This document shows positions 26,422 through 35,999 of a stretch of DNA of 64,000 nucleotides, piece by piece (positions within the stretch are counted from its first letter, which is position 1; every line of letters begins with the position of its first letter). The notes beneath the pieces were generated by a model. The model saw nothing but the letters and a program-made list of their open reading frames with translations, was not told the origin of the DNA and did no database searches. This stretch comes from Sporofaciens musculi (GTDB taxonomy: Bacteria; Bacillota; Clostridia; Lachnospirales; Lachnospiraceae): assembly GCF_009830285.1 (NCBI RefSeq), contig NZ_WUQX01000001.1:4712501-4776500 (forward strand), given 5' to 3'. Made by a program: the position numbers and the translations under genes.

Positions 26422-26669
26422 TCAATATGCTTTATACACATCCCCACGGCTATCAATATTTTCTATTGTAATAATCTTTACTCCAATCTATACGATACCC
26501 TGCAATCACCAACACGCAGACGATATAAATCATGTCCCTTTAATTTTTTGATATCTGTCCCGTCTGGCAGACGGTAAATAGCCCTGTATAATCGAATTCG
26601 CTTCGGTCTGTCCTGTTTATCAAGAAATTTTTGGGCAGCTTTCTCAAAAATAATTTTATAAATCGGCAT
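26422..26669 (-). pseudogene. RelE-like toxin with a frameshift near its end
   Basis: The first 63 residues (PIYKIIFEKAAQKFLDKQDR ... GDCRVSYRLE) are RelE/ParE-like and stop at TAA 26478. One frame over, V-K-I-I-T-I-E-N-I-D-S-R-G-D-V-Y-K continues the typical RelE C-terminus to a TGA at 26422. A single missing base in TTGGAGTAAAG explains the break. The toxin would lack its last strand and is probably dead. Confidence 0.7.
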
Positions 26670-26881
26670 ATGTCAGCCCTTCCTTCTTTAAAAGTTCCTC
26701 AAAAGACACCGATGAACCATCATTATTTTTTTGCTTCCTCTATCATTTCTAAATCCCATTCATCCAGCTCAATTTCTTCTACAGGCAAACCTTTTATTTT
26801 CATTAGCATATTTACTACAAATATCATCTTGCTATCTGGTATTTCCTTTATTAACTGCATAGCCTTTTCTCTTTCACTCAT
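26656..26881 (-). pseudogene. Antitoxin of the RelE-like module, frameshifted in an A7 tract
   Basis: From ATG 26881: M-S-E-R-E-K-A-M-Q-L-I-K-E-I-P-D, ending EEAKK then TAA at 26733-26735. Adding one A to the run of seven (26736-26742) restores N-N-D-G-S-S-V-S-F-E-E-L-L-K-K-E-G-L-T-Y, whose end overlaps the toxin start by 14 bp as in normal TA operons. Homopolymer sequencing error cannot be excluded. Confidence 0.6.
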
Positions 26882-27093
26882 TTATCACAGCCTACCCTTC
26901 CCAATCATAGTCCTTCTGATTCTGATACTCTAAAAGATTCAAATCTTCCTAAAATATTTTATTGGCTTTATTATACTATGATTCTCCCTCAAACACAAAT
27001 ATTTCTAAAATATTACAAAAAAACAGCAGAAGAAGCATTCCCCTGCCGTTCTTTATCGTAACTCTAAGTGATTTGATATTTCATAGATTCTTA

Positions 27094-30000
27094 CTAGCCC
27101 CTGTAAAATTTCTTCCTGCCAAGGATTCCGCATACGCCTAACGCAATCATCCCAAGTACCATCCAGTATACGATATTCGTCTCGTCTCCTGTTTTCGCAC
27201 TCTTTTTCGGACTTACGACCTGTTCTTTCTTCTGTGTCGGTGAAATCTCTGCCGGAACATCTGACTGGGACATCTCTTTATCTGACATCACAATCACATA
27301 ATCGGAGGCATGAGAAAATTCCAGACTTACATTTCCATCCGGATTAATCTTTCCGGCATTAATAAATACCATCTTTCCGGCACTGTCATGGTAATATAGA
27401 TTACCGAACTGCCCCGAATGTTCACTTCCCACGTTCACGGTCAATGAAGCTTTAAATCCGAAATCTCCCTCATGCGCTAAGGAAAGCTGTCTGATTGGAT
27501 TATCTCCTGCAAGCGCCTGTAAGGTCTTACTTGGGATATTCTTGGTATCCAATATTACTTGAAGATTAATATCCTTCAAATTACCAGCCTTAATATCCTT
27601 GCCATTAATCGTCCAGGTATATCCGCCCATATTTAACAGAATATCTACATCCTTTCCTTTGGCGGCTTCCAGTATCTCCTTTGAAATCACGGTCGCACCA
27701 TCCATATCTATACTGACAGAGCCGCCGGATTCTGTTGATTTAATAATCTTTATAGTATTATCAATCGTCTCTTGTGGAAGGGTTACTCCCGGTGCCGGAA
27801 TTGACGGATTATCTGGCTGACTCGGATTATCTGGTTGACTTGGCGGCGTCGGCTTATCTGGTTCCTCGGAAGCATCCGTTCCATATCCATAGAATGTTAT
27901 ATTTTTTTCTACTGTAAATGTATCACCCGGCTGATACTCGCTATAAGGCCATAAGACCTTTTCATAACCATCGAAGGATTCCCTGAATGTAACTTTCTCA
28001 CCTTTCTCTACTACCTGGCAAATGACTGCTTCCAAATCGTAGTCGCTGTTCCATTCAACTTGTCCGCTTACAAAGATGGGGTCAATCAGGTAGCGCACGA
28101 TACAATTTTCGCAGATTGCTTCCATTATAATAGCTTGTCCATGCTTTACAGTTTCATCGTCTTTAATGCCGCTAATGTCCCATTCTTTGAATCTTAATCC
28201 CTCATAAAATTCTGGTATTTCCCATGCTTTTATGGCTTTTATTGCCTCGCTGCCCTTAGTGCCTTCATCCAGAATTAAGGCTTTCGTTGGTAAGGAACAT
28301 CCATTTTCGTCATATCCATAACGAATGACAGGGATTGTTGCTTTGCCAGAAAACTTTACTGAAAGATAAATAGTTTTTAACCCAGAAGCAATGTCAAAAT
28401 TATCACCTCCCGTAACTTCCCATTTTTCAAATTCATATTCCTTTGTGATATCTTCTGGTATATAAGCTTTCGCTTTTTTTAATACAGACGTATATGTTTC
28501 TTCTTTTTCAAAAGCTAAGGGCAATTTTTTACTACACAGATTTCCTTTGGTATCAACATAAGTATATTCTACCCTCACACAGTTTTTATTATAAACAGCG
28601 TTTATAGTAATAGAATTATCATAAAAAACACTCTCATCTGTACAGCTATCGGGCTGTTCCATCTCCCACTTCTGGAACACCAATTCTGGATAAGATTTTT
28701 CTGGTGCATTTACATTTTCAACAATTTTTCTTAACTGCCCATATGTTAGATCTTCAGGAACTTCCATTTTTTGTGACATATAGAGAGGCTTTCCATCCTC
28801 TGTTATATATATATAAGTTGCAGAAATAAGCCTTTTGTCATATTTTGCACGTATGACCATATTTCCTGAATTGCCCATAACCGGTGTATTTTCTGTTACA
28901 ATATTCCTGCCATAATCCGTCCATCCAGTTTGAACAAATCCCTGATATTTTGAAACCATTTCTGGGAATATAACACCGATTTCCTTTAAGGTCTGACGCC
29001 GTTCCACTTTTTCTTTATGAAATTCCTGAATCGTTTCCCAGACACCATTTTCATTAAGTGCTGTAAAACTGATATTTACATCATATGTAGGATTTGTGAA
29101 CGTTTCACCGTTCTTCACATTGATATAATAAGGATAATTTGCACCATCCGTAAATACAGTGTCATCCGCGCTATTAAGTTCCGTATCATAAATATCTATT
29201 TCACCTATATACCATTCGCAAGGATATATATCTTCTGTAATTTCAAATACTCCCTGATAAACCCCCTTACTTTCATCGTAAGACAAGGAAACACTCTTTG
29301 AATCAGCAATATTGGCCCCTGCACAAAACCTTACATAGCCATTTCCATTCAATTTACCTTCATCAACTGTCGCACCTATTGTAATATTAACACTGTCCCC
29401 TGCTGAAAGGAATTCTCCATTTTTATCCAATGAGACAGATGTGATTGTTGGTTTTACTATAGAAGGTACTGTTTTCTTAACCCTATATAAAAATTCTCCT
29501 ATACCAGCTATATCCAGACTTTCTGCCTTCCCTAATGCACCCTTTTTTATATAAATGCCTTCCAAAGTCCATGGACCATCGGTATAATAAGTTCCGACCT
29601 CACCCTTGTATTCAATTTTTTTTCGATTTTCTGGATTAAGAGGGGATATATTCAGATAAAAATCTCTGGGACTTCCCATTGTTCCATTGTCTAACTTAAA
29701 ACGTGCGTAAACAGAATAGCCCTCTTTTATATCTTCTTCCGTTTCTAACACCATCTCTAATACATCTTTTTCGTTAAGAGTCTGTCCATTTTGCTTTAGT
29801 TCAAACTTCTTAATATGGATTTCTTCTGATGCCTGCGGTTCTACGGATACCCAATATTTATATTCCCCATTTTCGTAACAAGAGTATTCTGTATAATTAC
29901 CTGCCAAATCAGTTGCCTTAATGGAAAATACAGTTACCTTTTCTGTATCCGCACCTGCAAGATTATACTCACATACATAACATCCCTTTTCTACATCAAA

Positions 30001-30402
30001 GGTAGGATTCATATATGCAGTACCTCCATCAGCAGAAATCTTTGCCTCTACACTCAATTTCCCTTCTTCTGTCTCCGTATCATATGCATACACATAAAGC
30101 CGGATGGTTTCATCTGCCTTTACAGTTGTACTCTGCTGCGGAAATTCAACCTTTTCAATGACGGGTTTCGTTATATCATACTGCCTATTACCTGCCTTTT
30201 CTGTTTCTATTGCTTCTTCTGACTCTTGTGTCACTTTTTCTTCATCTAAATCCTGATTAGTCTCTGTAGTGTCGCCAGCTTCCGTCTTTTTGTCATCCCC
30301 CACTGGTTCTTCTGCATAGATAGAAACAGGATTTGCCATTGTAACCAACATAGCTATCAACAGCGTAAAAGTCAGAATTCCTTTTATTAACTTCCTTCTC
30401 AT
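27094..30402 (-). CDS. Large cell-wall-anchored surface protein
   Basis: 1102 residues. Signal peptide at 1-30 (RRKLIKGILTFTLLIAMLVT ... YAEE), acidic stalk, then several beta-rich Ig/bacterial-repeat-like modules with recurring patterns such as ITSVSLDKNGEFLSAGDSVNITIGA and VIRAKYDK (MucBP/InlB-repeat-like). A Pro/Ser/Gln spacer PSQPDNPSQPDNPSIP follows near residue 890. The C-terminus has SAKTGDET, a hydrophobic helix and RKKFYRG: a sortase-type sorting signal with a KTG variant motif. No sortase is encoded in the window. Shares leader and anchor with the next gene upstream. Likely adhesin or surface display carried by the element. Confidence 0.75.
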   Translation of the reverse strand: MRRKLIKGILTFTLLIAMLVTMANPVSIYAEEPVGDDKKTEAGDTTETNQDLDEEKVTQESEEAIETEKAGNRQYDITKPVIEKVEFPQQSTTVKADETIRLYVYAYDTETEEGKLSVEAKISADGGTAYMNPTFDVEKGCYVCEYNLAGADTEKVTVFSIKATDLAGNYTEYSCYENGEYKYWVSVEPQASEEIHIKKFELKQNGQTLNEKDVLEMVLETEEDIKEGYSVYARFKLDNGTMGSPRDFYLNISPLNPENRKKIEYKGEVGTYYTDGPWTLEGIYIKKGALGKAESLDIAGIGEFLYRVKKTVPSIVKPTITSVSLDKNGEFLSAGDSVNITIGATVDEGKLNGNGYVRFCAGANIADSKSVSLSYDESKGVYQGVFEITEDIYPCEWYIGEIDIYDTELNSADDTVFTDGANYPYYINVKNGETFTNPTYDVNISFTALNENGVWETIQEFHKEKVERRQTLKEIGVIFPEMVSKYQGFVQTGWTDYGRNIVTENTPVMGNSGNMVIRAKYDKRLISATYIYITEDGKPLYMSQKMEVPEDLTYGQLRKIVENVNAPEKSYPELVFQKWEMEQPDSCTDESVFYDNSITINAVYNKNCVRVEYTYVDTKGNLCSKKLPLAFEKEETYTSVLKKAKAYIPEDITKEYEFEKWEVTGGDNFDIASGLKTIYLSVKFSGKATIPVIRYGYDENGCSLPTKALILDEGTKGSEAIKAIKAWEIPEFYEGLRFKEWDISGIKDDETVKHGQAIIMEAICENCIVRYLIDPIFVSGQVEWNSDYDLEAVICQVVEKGEKVTFRESFDGYEKVLWPYSEYQPGDTFTVEKNITFYGYGTDASEEPDKPTPPSQPDNPSQPDNPSIPAPGVTLPQETIDNTIKIIKSTESGGSVSIDMDGATVISKEILEAAKGKDVDILLNMGGYTWTINGKDIKAGNLKDINLQVILDTKNIPSKTLQALAGDNPIRQLSLAHEGDFGFKASLTVNVGSEHSGQFGNLYYHDSAGKMVFINAGKINPDGNVSLEFSHASDYVIVMSDKEMSQSDVPAEISPTQKKEQVVSPKKSAKTGDETNIVYWMVLGMIALGVCGILGRKKFYRG

Positions 30403-30483
30403 TCGTTATCTACTCCTTCAAAATAAATTCTTTGACATTCTCCACAATTTACTTAACAAAATTCAACATTTATCAGCATCTTG

Positions 30484-32412
30484 TTAGCCCCTGTAAAATT
30501 TCTTCCTTCCCAAAGAACCACATACACCTAATGCAATCACACTAATCACCATCCAGAATACGATATCTGTCTCGTCGCCCGTCTTAACACTTCCTGCACC
30601 CGTCGTCTTAGGCTTGTTATCAGTAGATACCGGTTTCGGATTAACCGCCGGCGGATTGGCCGTACCCGGCGTCTGTCCCGGCTTCTCATTGGTGGAATCC
30701 TTCTCCTCGCTTACCGCAACTGCAAAGGTCGAGAATTTATTTACAGTAATTGAAACTGTTCCATCTGCTTTTACGGTCAGCCCGTCATGCTCAATTACCT
30801 GCCCGTTATGTAACTGGAAAATAACCGCTTTACGTCCTGCATAATCTTTTCCAGCCTGTAATGTCAAAGTTACGCTGCCAAAATTTTCTGTAATCTCTGC
30901 AATCTCATTTCCCTCTGAAAATAATTTTAACAGAATCTCATATGTGGCTGTTACTTTAAGTCCTTTGGAATCTGCCTCCCCTGCCAGCTTGTCAGCGTCT
31001 CCTTTTGATGGCGTTTCCTGCGATACGACAATCTCTGCCTTGTCCGGGCTTACATTGTTGTCTTTGCAAATGCTGTCTATATCCATGCCGCTTGTATCAA
31101 CAGATACTTCTTCCTTTGTCTGGTCGTTCACGCCTGAAAGATTAACTGTAACCTCCATCAGCGTCGTTTCCGCCGGCGTTTTAGTATCAAACTTGTAGAC
31201 CAGTTTCTTTGGAACCTCGCTGCCTCGGAATGTTACCAGTCCATCCTTTGACATTTGCACCCCTTCTGTAATAAGTGTTACACTGTCCAAATAATCCTTG
31301 CCTACAATAGACGCCATATCTAATGTCCATACTCCATTTTTTTTAGAAACACTTTTTGAAAAAGCCTGTGGAGTTACATATGCCCCTGCTAATTCTCCAT
31401 GACTTGCAACACCCCCACCTTTTTTCTCATCATCCCGCATTGCCATTTTTATTTCATTCGCTAAATCCAGATAAGCTAATTGATTATTCTCACAATCCAG
31501 ATATTTCAGCTGAGAATTGGTCTGCAAATTTCTAAGTTGATTATCGGCACACCACAAAGCATACAAAGCTGTATTTCTAATATCTAAACTAACCAACTGA
31601 TTTCCTGCGCAATCCAGTTCAATAAGTTCTTTATTATTATCTAAGTTTAGATTTGTAAGCCTACACTCACCACAATCTAAAAGCTCCAAACTTGTAAGAT
31701 TACTTACATCCAACTTTGTTAATGGATTTTTTCCACAAACCAAAAATGTCAACTTCCTATTATTGCTTACATCTAATGAAGTCAACTGGTTTCCCCAAGC
31801 CTGTAATGTATGGAGTTCTAAATTCTTGCTTACATCTAAACTTGTTAATTGATTCTTGCTACATACCAAACGGCTTAATTCCAAATTTTTACTCATATCC
31901 AGACTTGTCAGTTCACAGTCAAAGCAAAAAAAGTCTTTCAGCTTGGTGAAATATCCGATTCCATTCACATCACTAAAAACTTTTCCATTTGTAGAACTTA
32001 GAGAAATTTCTTCAACCGCTATAATTTCCTCCTGACTTAAACTGCCGTTTCTATCCGTATCAAATTCATCTTTGATATATTCCCTAAAATTTGCATCCGG
32101 GAAATGAGCTTCATCAATCGGAAGTTCCTGCCCTGCCGTCTCCTCTCCGTCCGCAGCAGGATTCGGCTTTTCCGTATCATTCTCTTTGACTTCTTTCAAG
32201 GTGTCCTCTGCTATAACGGTATCATTCTTTGACGCCTTTGCAGAATCATCCGAAACTATGCGTTCTTTTTCTTCCGTTTCCTTATCTTCACCCTCTCCAT
32301 CAATCTGTGATATCTCCGTCCCATCTCCTGACGGTTCCTCTGCCATTGCTACCACACTACACGATAAGGCAAGCGTCATTGCCATCAGTGCGGCTACCAA
32401 TTTCCTTTTCAT
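30484..32412 (-). CDS. Leucine-rich-repeat surface protein with KTG-type anchor
   Basis: 642 residues. Signal peptide 1-24 (KLVAALMAMTLALSCSVVAMA), acidic Lys/Glu stalk, then an EF-hand-like DTDRNGSLSQEE at about 112 and eight or so LRRs of about 21 residues (pattern LTSLDVSKNLELxxLxCxxNQ) to about residue 315, a beta domain, then TGAGSVKTGDET, a membrane helix and RKKFYRG. The repeat type is that of LRR_4/internalin-like proteins that bind host or bacterial ligands. Its start region (AGGAGTAGATAACGAATGA) and its 3' end are nearly identical to those of the following 1102-residue gene, indicating a duplicated export/anchor cassette. Confidence 0.82.
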   Translation of the reverse strand: MKRKLVAALMAMTLALSCSVVAMAEEPSGDGTEISQIDGEGEDKETEEKERIVSDDSAKASKNDTVIAEDTLKEVKENDTEKPNPAADGEETAGQELPIDEAHFPDANFREYIKDEFDTDRNGSLSQEEIIAVEEISLSSTNGKVFSDVNGIGYFTKLKDFFCFDCELTSLDMSKNLELSRLVCSKNQLTSLDVSKNLELHTLQAWGNQLTSLDVSNNRKLTFLVCGKNPLTKLDVSNLTSLELLDCGECRLTNLNLDNNKELIELDCAGNQLVSLDIRNTALYALWCADNQLRNLQTNSQLKYLDCENNQLAYLDLANEIKMAMRDDEKKGGGVASHGELAGAYVTPQAFSKSVSKKNGVWTLDMASIVGKDYLDSVTLITEGVQMSKDGLVTFRGSEVPKKLVYKFDTKTPAETTLMEVTVNLSGVNDQTKEEVSVDTSGMDIDSICKDNNVSPDKAEIVVSQETPSKGDADKLAGEADSKGLKVTATYEILLKLFSEGNEIAEITENFGSVTLTLQAGKDYAGRKAVIFQLHNGQVIEHDGLTVKADGTVSITVNKFSTFAVAVSEEKDSTNEKPGQTPGTANPPAVNPKPVSTDNKPKTTGAGSVKTGDETDIVFWMVISVIALGVCGSLGRKKFYRG

Positions 32413-32648
32413 TCGTTATCTACTCCTTTTCGTTTTCATCACGATACATTCTTTCCCTGTAGTTACTTCCTGCACTACTTCCCTTTTCCCTTTAGTTCCT
32501 CCCCTCCTTTCCACTTTTTCACATCTCCCCTTCCACTTGACTGTCATTTTTTACATATTTTGACATCTTACATTGTCCATTATATCAATACTTTAGTATT
32601 TTGTAAATATACTTTCTTTAGAGTAGCCTATGAAAAAGGAGTTTTCTT

Positions 32649-32927
32649 ATGTTTGGTGATATGATTAAAAATTTACGGCAATCCCGCAGCCTCAACCAAG
32701 TCCAGCTTGCGGATTCGCTCAACGTCTCAAAACAGACGGTTTCCAACTGGGAGAATAATAACATTCTCCCTTCCATAGAAATGCTAGTCAAGATTTCACA
32801 GTTCTTTTCCGTAAGTACCGACTACCTGCTGGAACTGGACAGCCGGAGTTACATTGAAGTAACCGGCCTTACCGATGTACAGTTAGCCCATGTCCGCCAG
32901 ATTATTGACGATATCAAGGGGATATAA
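32649..32927 (+). CDS. XRE-family transcriptional regulator
   Basis: 92 residues; AAAAAGGAG before the ATG. HTH with NQVQLADSLNVSKQTVSNWENN, then a short dimerisation tail. It is the only plus-strand gene in the middle of the element and diverges from the surface-protein genes; the 236-bp gap between them should hold both promoters. Candidate repressor of the surface-protein genes or element functions. Confidence 0.85.
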   Translation: MFGDMIKNLRQSRSLNQVQLADSLNVSKQTVSNWENNNILPSIEMLVKISQFFSVSTDYLLELDSRSYIEVTGLTDVQLAHVRQIIDDIKGI

Positions 32928-32931
32928 GCGG

Positions 32932-33138
32932 TTATTTTTCCGCACGCCCATTTTCCAACACTTCTATGGCATACTCATATCCCCTCATAAACGCTTTATC
33001 CTGAGCTTTGGTTACTATTTCAGCCAATGCCCTTTGGATTGCCCGCTGTTCCTTTACTGGGAAGGGCTGCGTCACCCTTACGATTTCCTGATATATATCA
33101 TGTTCTAAATTTCCTACCCATTCTTCCTGTTCCTTCAC
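32932..33138 (-). CDS. Hypothetical protein, 68 residues
   Basis: GTG start (33136-33138) behind AGGAGGAG. Helical and charged (KEQRAIQRALAEIVTKAQDKAFMRGYEYAIEVL). Unknown. Convergent with the XRE gene with only 4 bp between stops. Confidence 0.55.
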   Translation of the reverse strand: MKEQEEWVGNLEHDIYQEIVRVTQPFPVKEQRAIQRALAEIVTKAQDKAFMRGYEYAIEVLENGRAEK

Positions 33139-33292
33139 ACCTATCTCCTCCTCATACCAAAAGCTCTTTTATGTTATATTACTAAAACACATTATAAACT
33201 AATTTACAGCATATCCGACATATGCTGACAAAATCGATATTTTTTTAAATAACGTGATAAAATTCGACATAAAAGACTTATACCTCTTTCCC

Positions 33293-33748
33293 CTATGCCA
33301 GCAAGCCCTCTGTCTGAAAACTAAAAAAACCTTCCCCCACAATGATATGGTCCATCAACGGTATCCCAAGGATTTTTCCCGCCTTTTCTATCCTTTTCGT
33401 CGTCGCCATATCTTCCTCACTCGGCACGCACCTTCCCGACGTATGGTTATGCACCATCACAATCCCTGCCGCATTTGCCAGAACCGCATGTTTGAAGATT
33501 TCCCTTGGCTCTGCTAATGTCGCATTTACCGTCCCGATGGACACCACCTCGATTGCCGCCAGCTTCCCTGCGTTATCCATGGACAGCACCAGCAGATACT
33601 CCCTGTCTGCACCCGCCAGAAACTTCCTTGTAAATGCCGCAACTTTTTCCGGTCCGTCAATTTCTTCCATCGCATACGGAAGCTCACTTTCCCGAACCAT
33701 CCTTACCCGTACAAACGGCACGTAATTTTTCACTTCTGGTTTTCCCAC
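33293..33748 (-). CDS. RadC/JAB-domain protein
   Basis: 151 residues. JAB metal-binding motif visible: VMVHNHTSGRCVPSEED (H-x-H...S...D) after the conserved EIFKHAVLANAAG, then MDHIIVGEGFFSF. The N-terminal UvrC-like HhH of chromosomal RadC is absent, as usual in plasmid/phage versions. GTG start overlapping the preceding stop by one base (TAGTG). Putative metal-dependent peptidase/deubiquitinase fold; role on mobile elements unknown (anti-restriction has been proposed for relatives). Confidence 0.85.
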   Translation of the reverse strand: MGKPEVKNYVPFVRVRMVRESELPYAMEEIDGPEKVAAFTRKFLAGADREYLLVLSMDNAGKLAAIEVVSIGTVNATLAEPREIFKHAVLANAAGIVMVHNHTSGRCVPSEEDMATTKRIEKAGKILGIPLMDHIIVGEGFFSFQTEGLLA

Positions 33749-34074
33749 TATCCAATCCCCCTGACCTCCATATATTCTTCTAACGTAAAACTTCTTTCTC
33801 CGCTATAGTTCCAGTCCTCTCTTTCGAGAAAACATCGTCCCTCCTTCTCCACCTGTTCCAGACTTTCCTGAATCAATAAGGTTCCATAAAAATTAACTAA
33901 GATTCCTTTTGCAATCTCTACTGGATTTCCCTGACATTCATCATCATGCCTGACCTCATAACAGGAAAACCCTTTCGGTACGGAATCCCTTAATACTCTC
34001 AGTTCTGTAAAAATTGCCTCCTTCTCCAATACTGTGACCTGTTCATAACGAAGTTCATTTGCTTGATACCTCAT
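33748..34074 (-). CDS. LPD28-like hypothetical protein
   Basis: 108 residues from the ATG at 34072-34074 after CAGGAGGAA. Sequence LRDSVPKGFSCYEVRHDDECQGNPVEIAKGILVNFYGTLL is like the LPD28 domain found in mobile-element polyproteins of gut bacteria. Coupled to radC by a 1-bp overlap. Confidence 0.6.
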   Translation of the reverse strand: MRYQANELRYEQVTVLEKEAIFTELRVLRDSVPKGFSCYEVRHDDECQGNPVEIAKGILVNFYGTLLIQESLEQVEKEGRCFLEREDWNYSGERSFTLEEYMEVRGIG

Positions 34075-34104
34075 TCTCTTTCCTCCTGTCTCACACAATT
34101 CCAT

Positions 34105-34641
34105 CTAAATCAACGCCAATGCCCGGAATCTTCTTCTCATCCTTATCAGCCTTGCGGAAACTCCCCGCATGGTAATGTTGCAATGCTCTGCAATTTCCCT
34201 GTAAGTATATCCTGCCGCCCTCATGCAGACAACCTCCTTCTCTTTCACCGTCATATGGGACATCAACTGCTGTAACTGCACCCGATCTTCCAATTCACTC
34301 GCAACACAATTTACCTGCTCTAAAACCTGCTCTCTTGAAAACACACAGTCATAATCTTCAAGGTATGTCCCCATAGGGGCATTTCGTTTCGGACAGTTCC
34401 GGTAAATATATTCTTTTATCATGCTGTATCTCATTTTCCTCCACGCAATGGATGAAAACGGATACTTTGATAACTCCGGTTTTTCCAAAAACTCCTGAAC
34501 CGCTTTTAGATATCCAAAGATTACCACGTCATAAAATTCAGCCCGTTCCAAATGATTCTTCCATAGAAACCGTTCCACCAGCATATGGTTCTGTTCTGCA
34601 AATATCTTCTGTTCCTCTGTCAATATGCGCATATTTTTCAT
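34105..34641 (-). CDS. Sigma-70-like regulator
   Basis: 178 residues from ATG 34639-34641 (AAGGGAGAAG upstream); a longer in-frame start at 34719 lacks support. The region LKAVQEFLEKPELSKYPFSSIAWRKMRYSM corresponds to sigma region 2 and MTVKEKEVVCMRAAGYTYREIAEHCNITMRGVSARLIRMRRRF to region 4 with its HTH. Likely element-encoded sigma factor or sigma-like activator for element promoters. First gene of a radC operon. Confidence 0.75.
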   Translation of the reverse strand: MKNMRILTEEQKIFAEQNHMLVERFLWKNHLERAEFYDVVIFGYLKAVQEFLEKPELSKYPFSSIAWRKMRYSMIKEYIYRNCPKRNAPMGTYLEDYDCVFSREQVLEQVNCVASELEDRVQLQQLMSHMTVKEKEVVCMRAAGYTYREIAEHCNITMRGVSARLIRMRRRFRALALI

Positions 34642-34744
34642 CTGTATTTTCTTCTCCCTTCCCAAGCAGCAAAAAAACCGGGACATTTCTGCCCCGGCTT
34701 TGCTATTTCTTAATCTCATTATCTGTTTCTTCCTTATTTAAAAA

Positions 34745-34761
34745 GTGTCCGAATCGGACAC
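34745..34761. promoter_or_regulatory. parS-like palindrome, copy 2
   Basis: GTGTCCGAATCGGACAC, a perfect palindrome around one central base, in the 240-bp gap between the sigma-like gene and parB. The rest of that gap shows nothing else recognisable. Confidence 0.65.
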
Positions 34762-34880
34762 CCATACTATGTATCTTCTCATAATTTCCAACACTGGCCC
34801 TATTCTGCCGAAACACCGCACGTTAATTATGTCCCTATTATAGTTTCCAGCACACTATCCGGCATACATCCCTGCGTAAA

Positions 34881-35993
34881 TTACTCACCGCCCTGACACC
34901 GTATCATTATATCGTGAAGTAAATATAAATCCCCCTCGCTTACACAATCCGCCCGGTTCATAATCACCCTTGTAAGAAATACCGCCCACTCAACATCTGT
35001 CCACGCTTCTTTCGAGGTGTCCGATTCGGACACCTTTTGCATTGCCTCCGTAACTGTTTGCGGAATGACCGTCAGGCTTACCCTTTTCCTGCCCCACTCC
35101 CGCAGTATCTCTTGATGGCGGTTTAATTTCTTGAACCGCCTTATATTTCCTCCTCCTACAGCCTGTTCCGTTTCCTTTGTCTCCCTTTTACTTACCGAAC
35201 CATCCTCTGGACTTTGTTTCTCATCCTGCGGCAGAGATTTCATATCCTGCTTTTCCACCACCGAAAATCCTCTATCTTTCCCTTCCCGTTTCTTCATCGC
35301 CCTCTCCGTTACCTCCTTCGCCTTAATACCGCCTCTTTCTGACGCCTGCCTTGCAATCTCCCTCTGTTCATCCTGCGGCAGTTTTGCCGCCTCATATGCG
35401 GCAGAAATCCCTATATTTCCCTTCTTAAATTCCTCGTCAATCTCCGAAGCCGCATGGTTGCTGATACATTCCATCCTAGCAATATTTGTACTGCTCTCAT
35501 TCATCAGTTCCGCCACCACATCCCTAAGCTTTCCGGGTATCTTCAATCCATCTTCCTTCTTCGCCCGTATCAGAGCCTCCTTGAGCCGTTTCGCCTGCTG
35601 GCTTTTCTCCCATCCGGTGAGTTCCCTGTTGTACGCATTTCCCATCAGAAGGGACAGTTCCCGCATTGCAGGAGTCATATCTTTGTAAGGATAACGCACC
35701 TTCTCGTATTCCCGATACCCCCGTTCAAGGTTCTTGATATTCGCAAGGTTTCGCCTGTGCCCGCTCACGATACAAAACTCCCCATTCACTCTCGCCAAGA
35801 CCGTCGGCTGCTGCTGTCCCACCGCAAGGAAGCTGTCTGCAAGTTCTTCTATATTTTCCTGCGAATAAAAATTACTCTCCGAAGGCTTCACGTCCTTGGG
35901 GTTCAGCCATATCTCCTTGTACGCATTCACTGTCCCTGACTCGGACTCCTTTTTCTTAATGTCTATCAAATCGTTAATTCCAAATTTCGCCAT
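34881..35993 (-). CDS. ParB-family partition/nucleoid-occlusion-like protein
   Basis: 370 residues. N-terminal ParB/Srx CTPase domain: WLNPKDVKPSESNFYSQENIEELADSFLAVGQQQPTVLARVNGEFCIVSGHRR contains the conserved GHRR; then the HTH-containing region LTGWEKSQQAKRLKEAL ... LRDVVAELMNESSTNIARM; long charged linker; C-terminal dimerisation helix. Six bases downstream of parA, so one operon. Expected to bind the parS-like palindromes and drive segregation of an extrachromosomal or integrated copy. Confidence 0.88.
   Translation of the reverse strand: MAKFGINDLIDIKKKESESGTVNAYKEIWLNPKDVKPSESNFYSQENIEELADSFLAVGQQQPTVLARVNGEFCIVSGHRRNLANIKNLERGYREYEKVRYPYKDMTPAMRELSLLMGNAYNRELTGWEKSQQAKRLKEALIRAKKEDGLKIPGKLRDVVAELMNESSTNIARMECISNHAASEIDEEFKKGNIGISAAYEAAKLPQDEQREIARQASERGGIKAKEVTERAMKKREGKDRGFSVVEKQDMKSLPQDEKQSPEDGSVSKRETKETEQAVGGGNIRRFKKLNRHQEILREWGRKRVSLTVIPQTVTEAMQKVSESDTSKEAWTDVEWAVFLTRVIMNRADCVSEGDLYLLHDIMIRCQGGE
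35017..35033. promoter_or_regulatory. parS-like palindrome, copy 3, inside parB
   Basis: GTGTCCGATTCGGACAC, perfect palindrome, located in the 3' coding part of parB (codons for V-S-E-S-D-T). Occurrence within the coding frame argues for DNA-level selection. Confidence 0.65.
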
Positions 35994-35999
35994 ACCCCA

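Noticed and set aside
26232..26456. Minus-strand 74-codon frame containing a parS-like site
   Set aside because: It overlaps the frameshifted RelE-like C-terminus in another frame, has no RBS, and its middle is the palindrome and flanking hairpin.
34745..34761. Palindromes GTGTCCGAWTCGGACAC as intrinsic terminators
   Set aside because: One lies inside parB coding and others lack a following T run; identical sequence at all sites points to protein binding. The copy at 26305 alone could double as a terminator.
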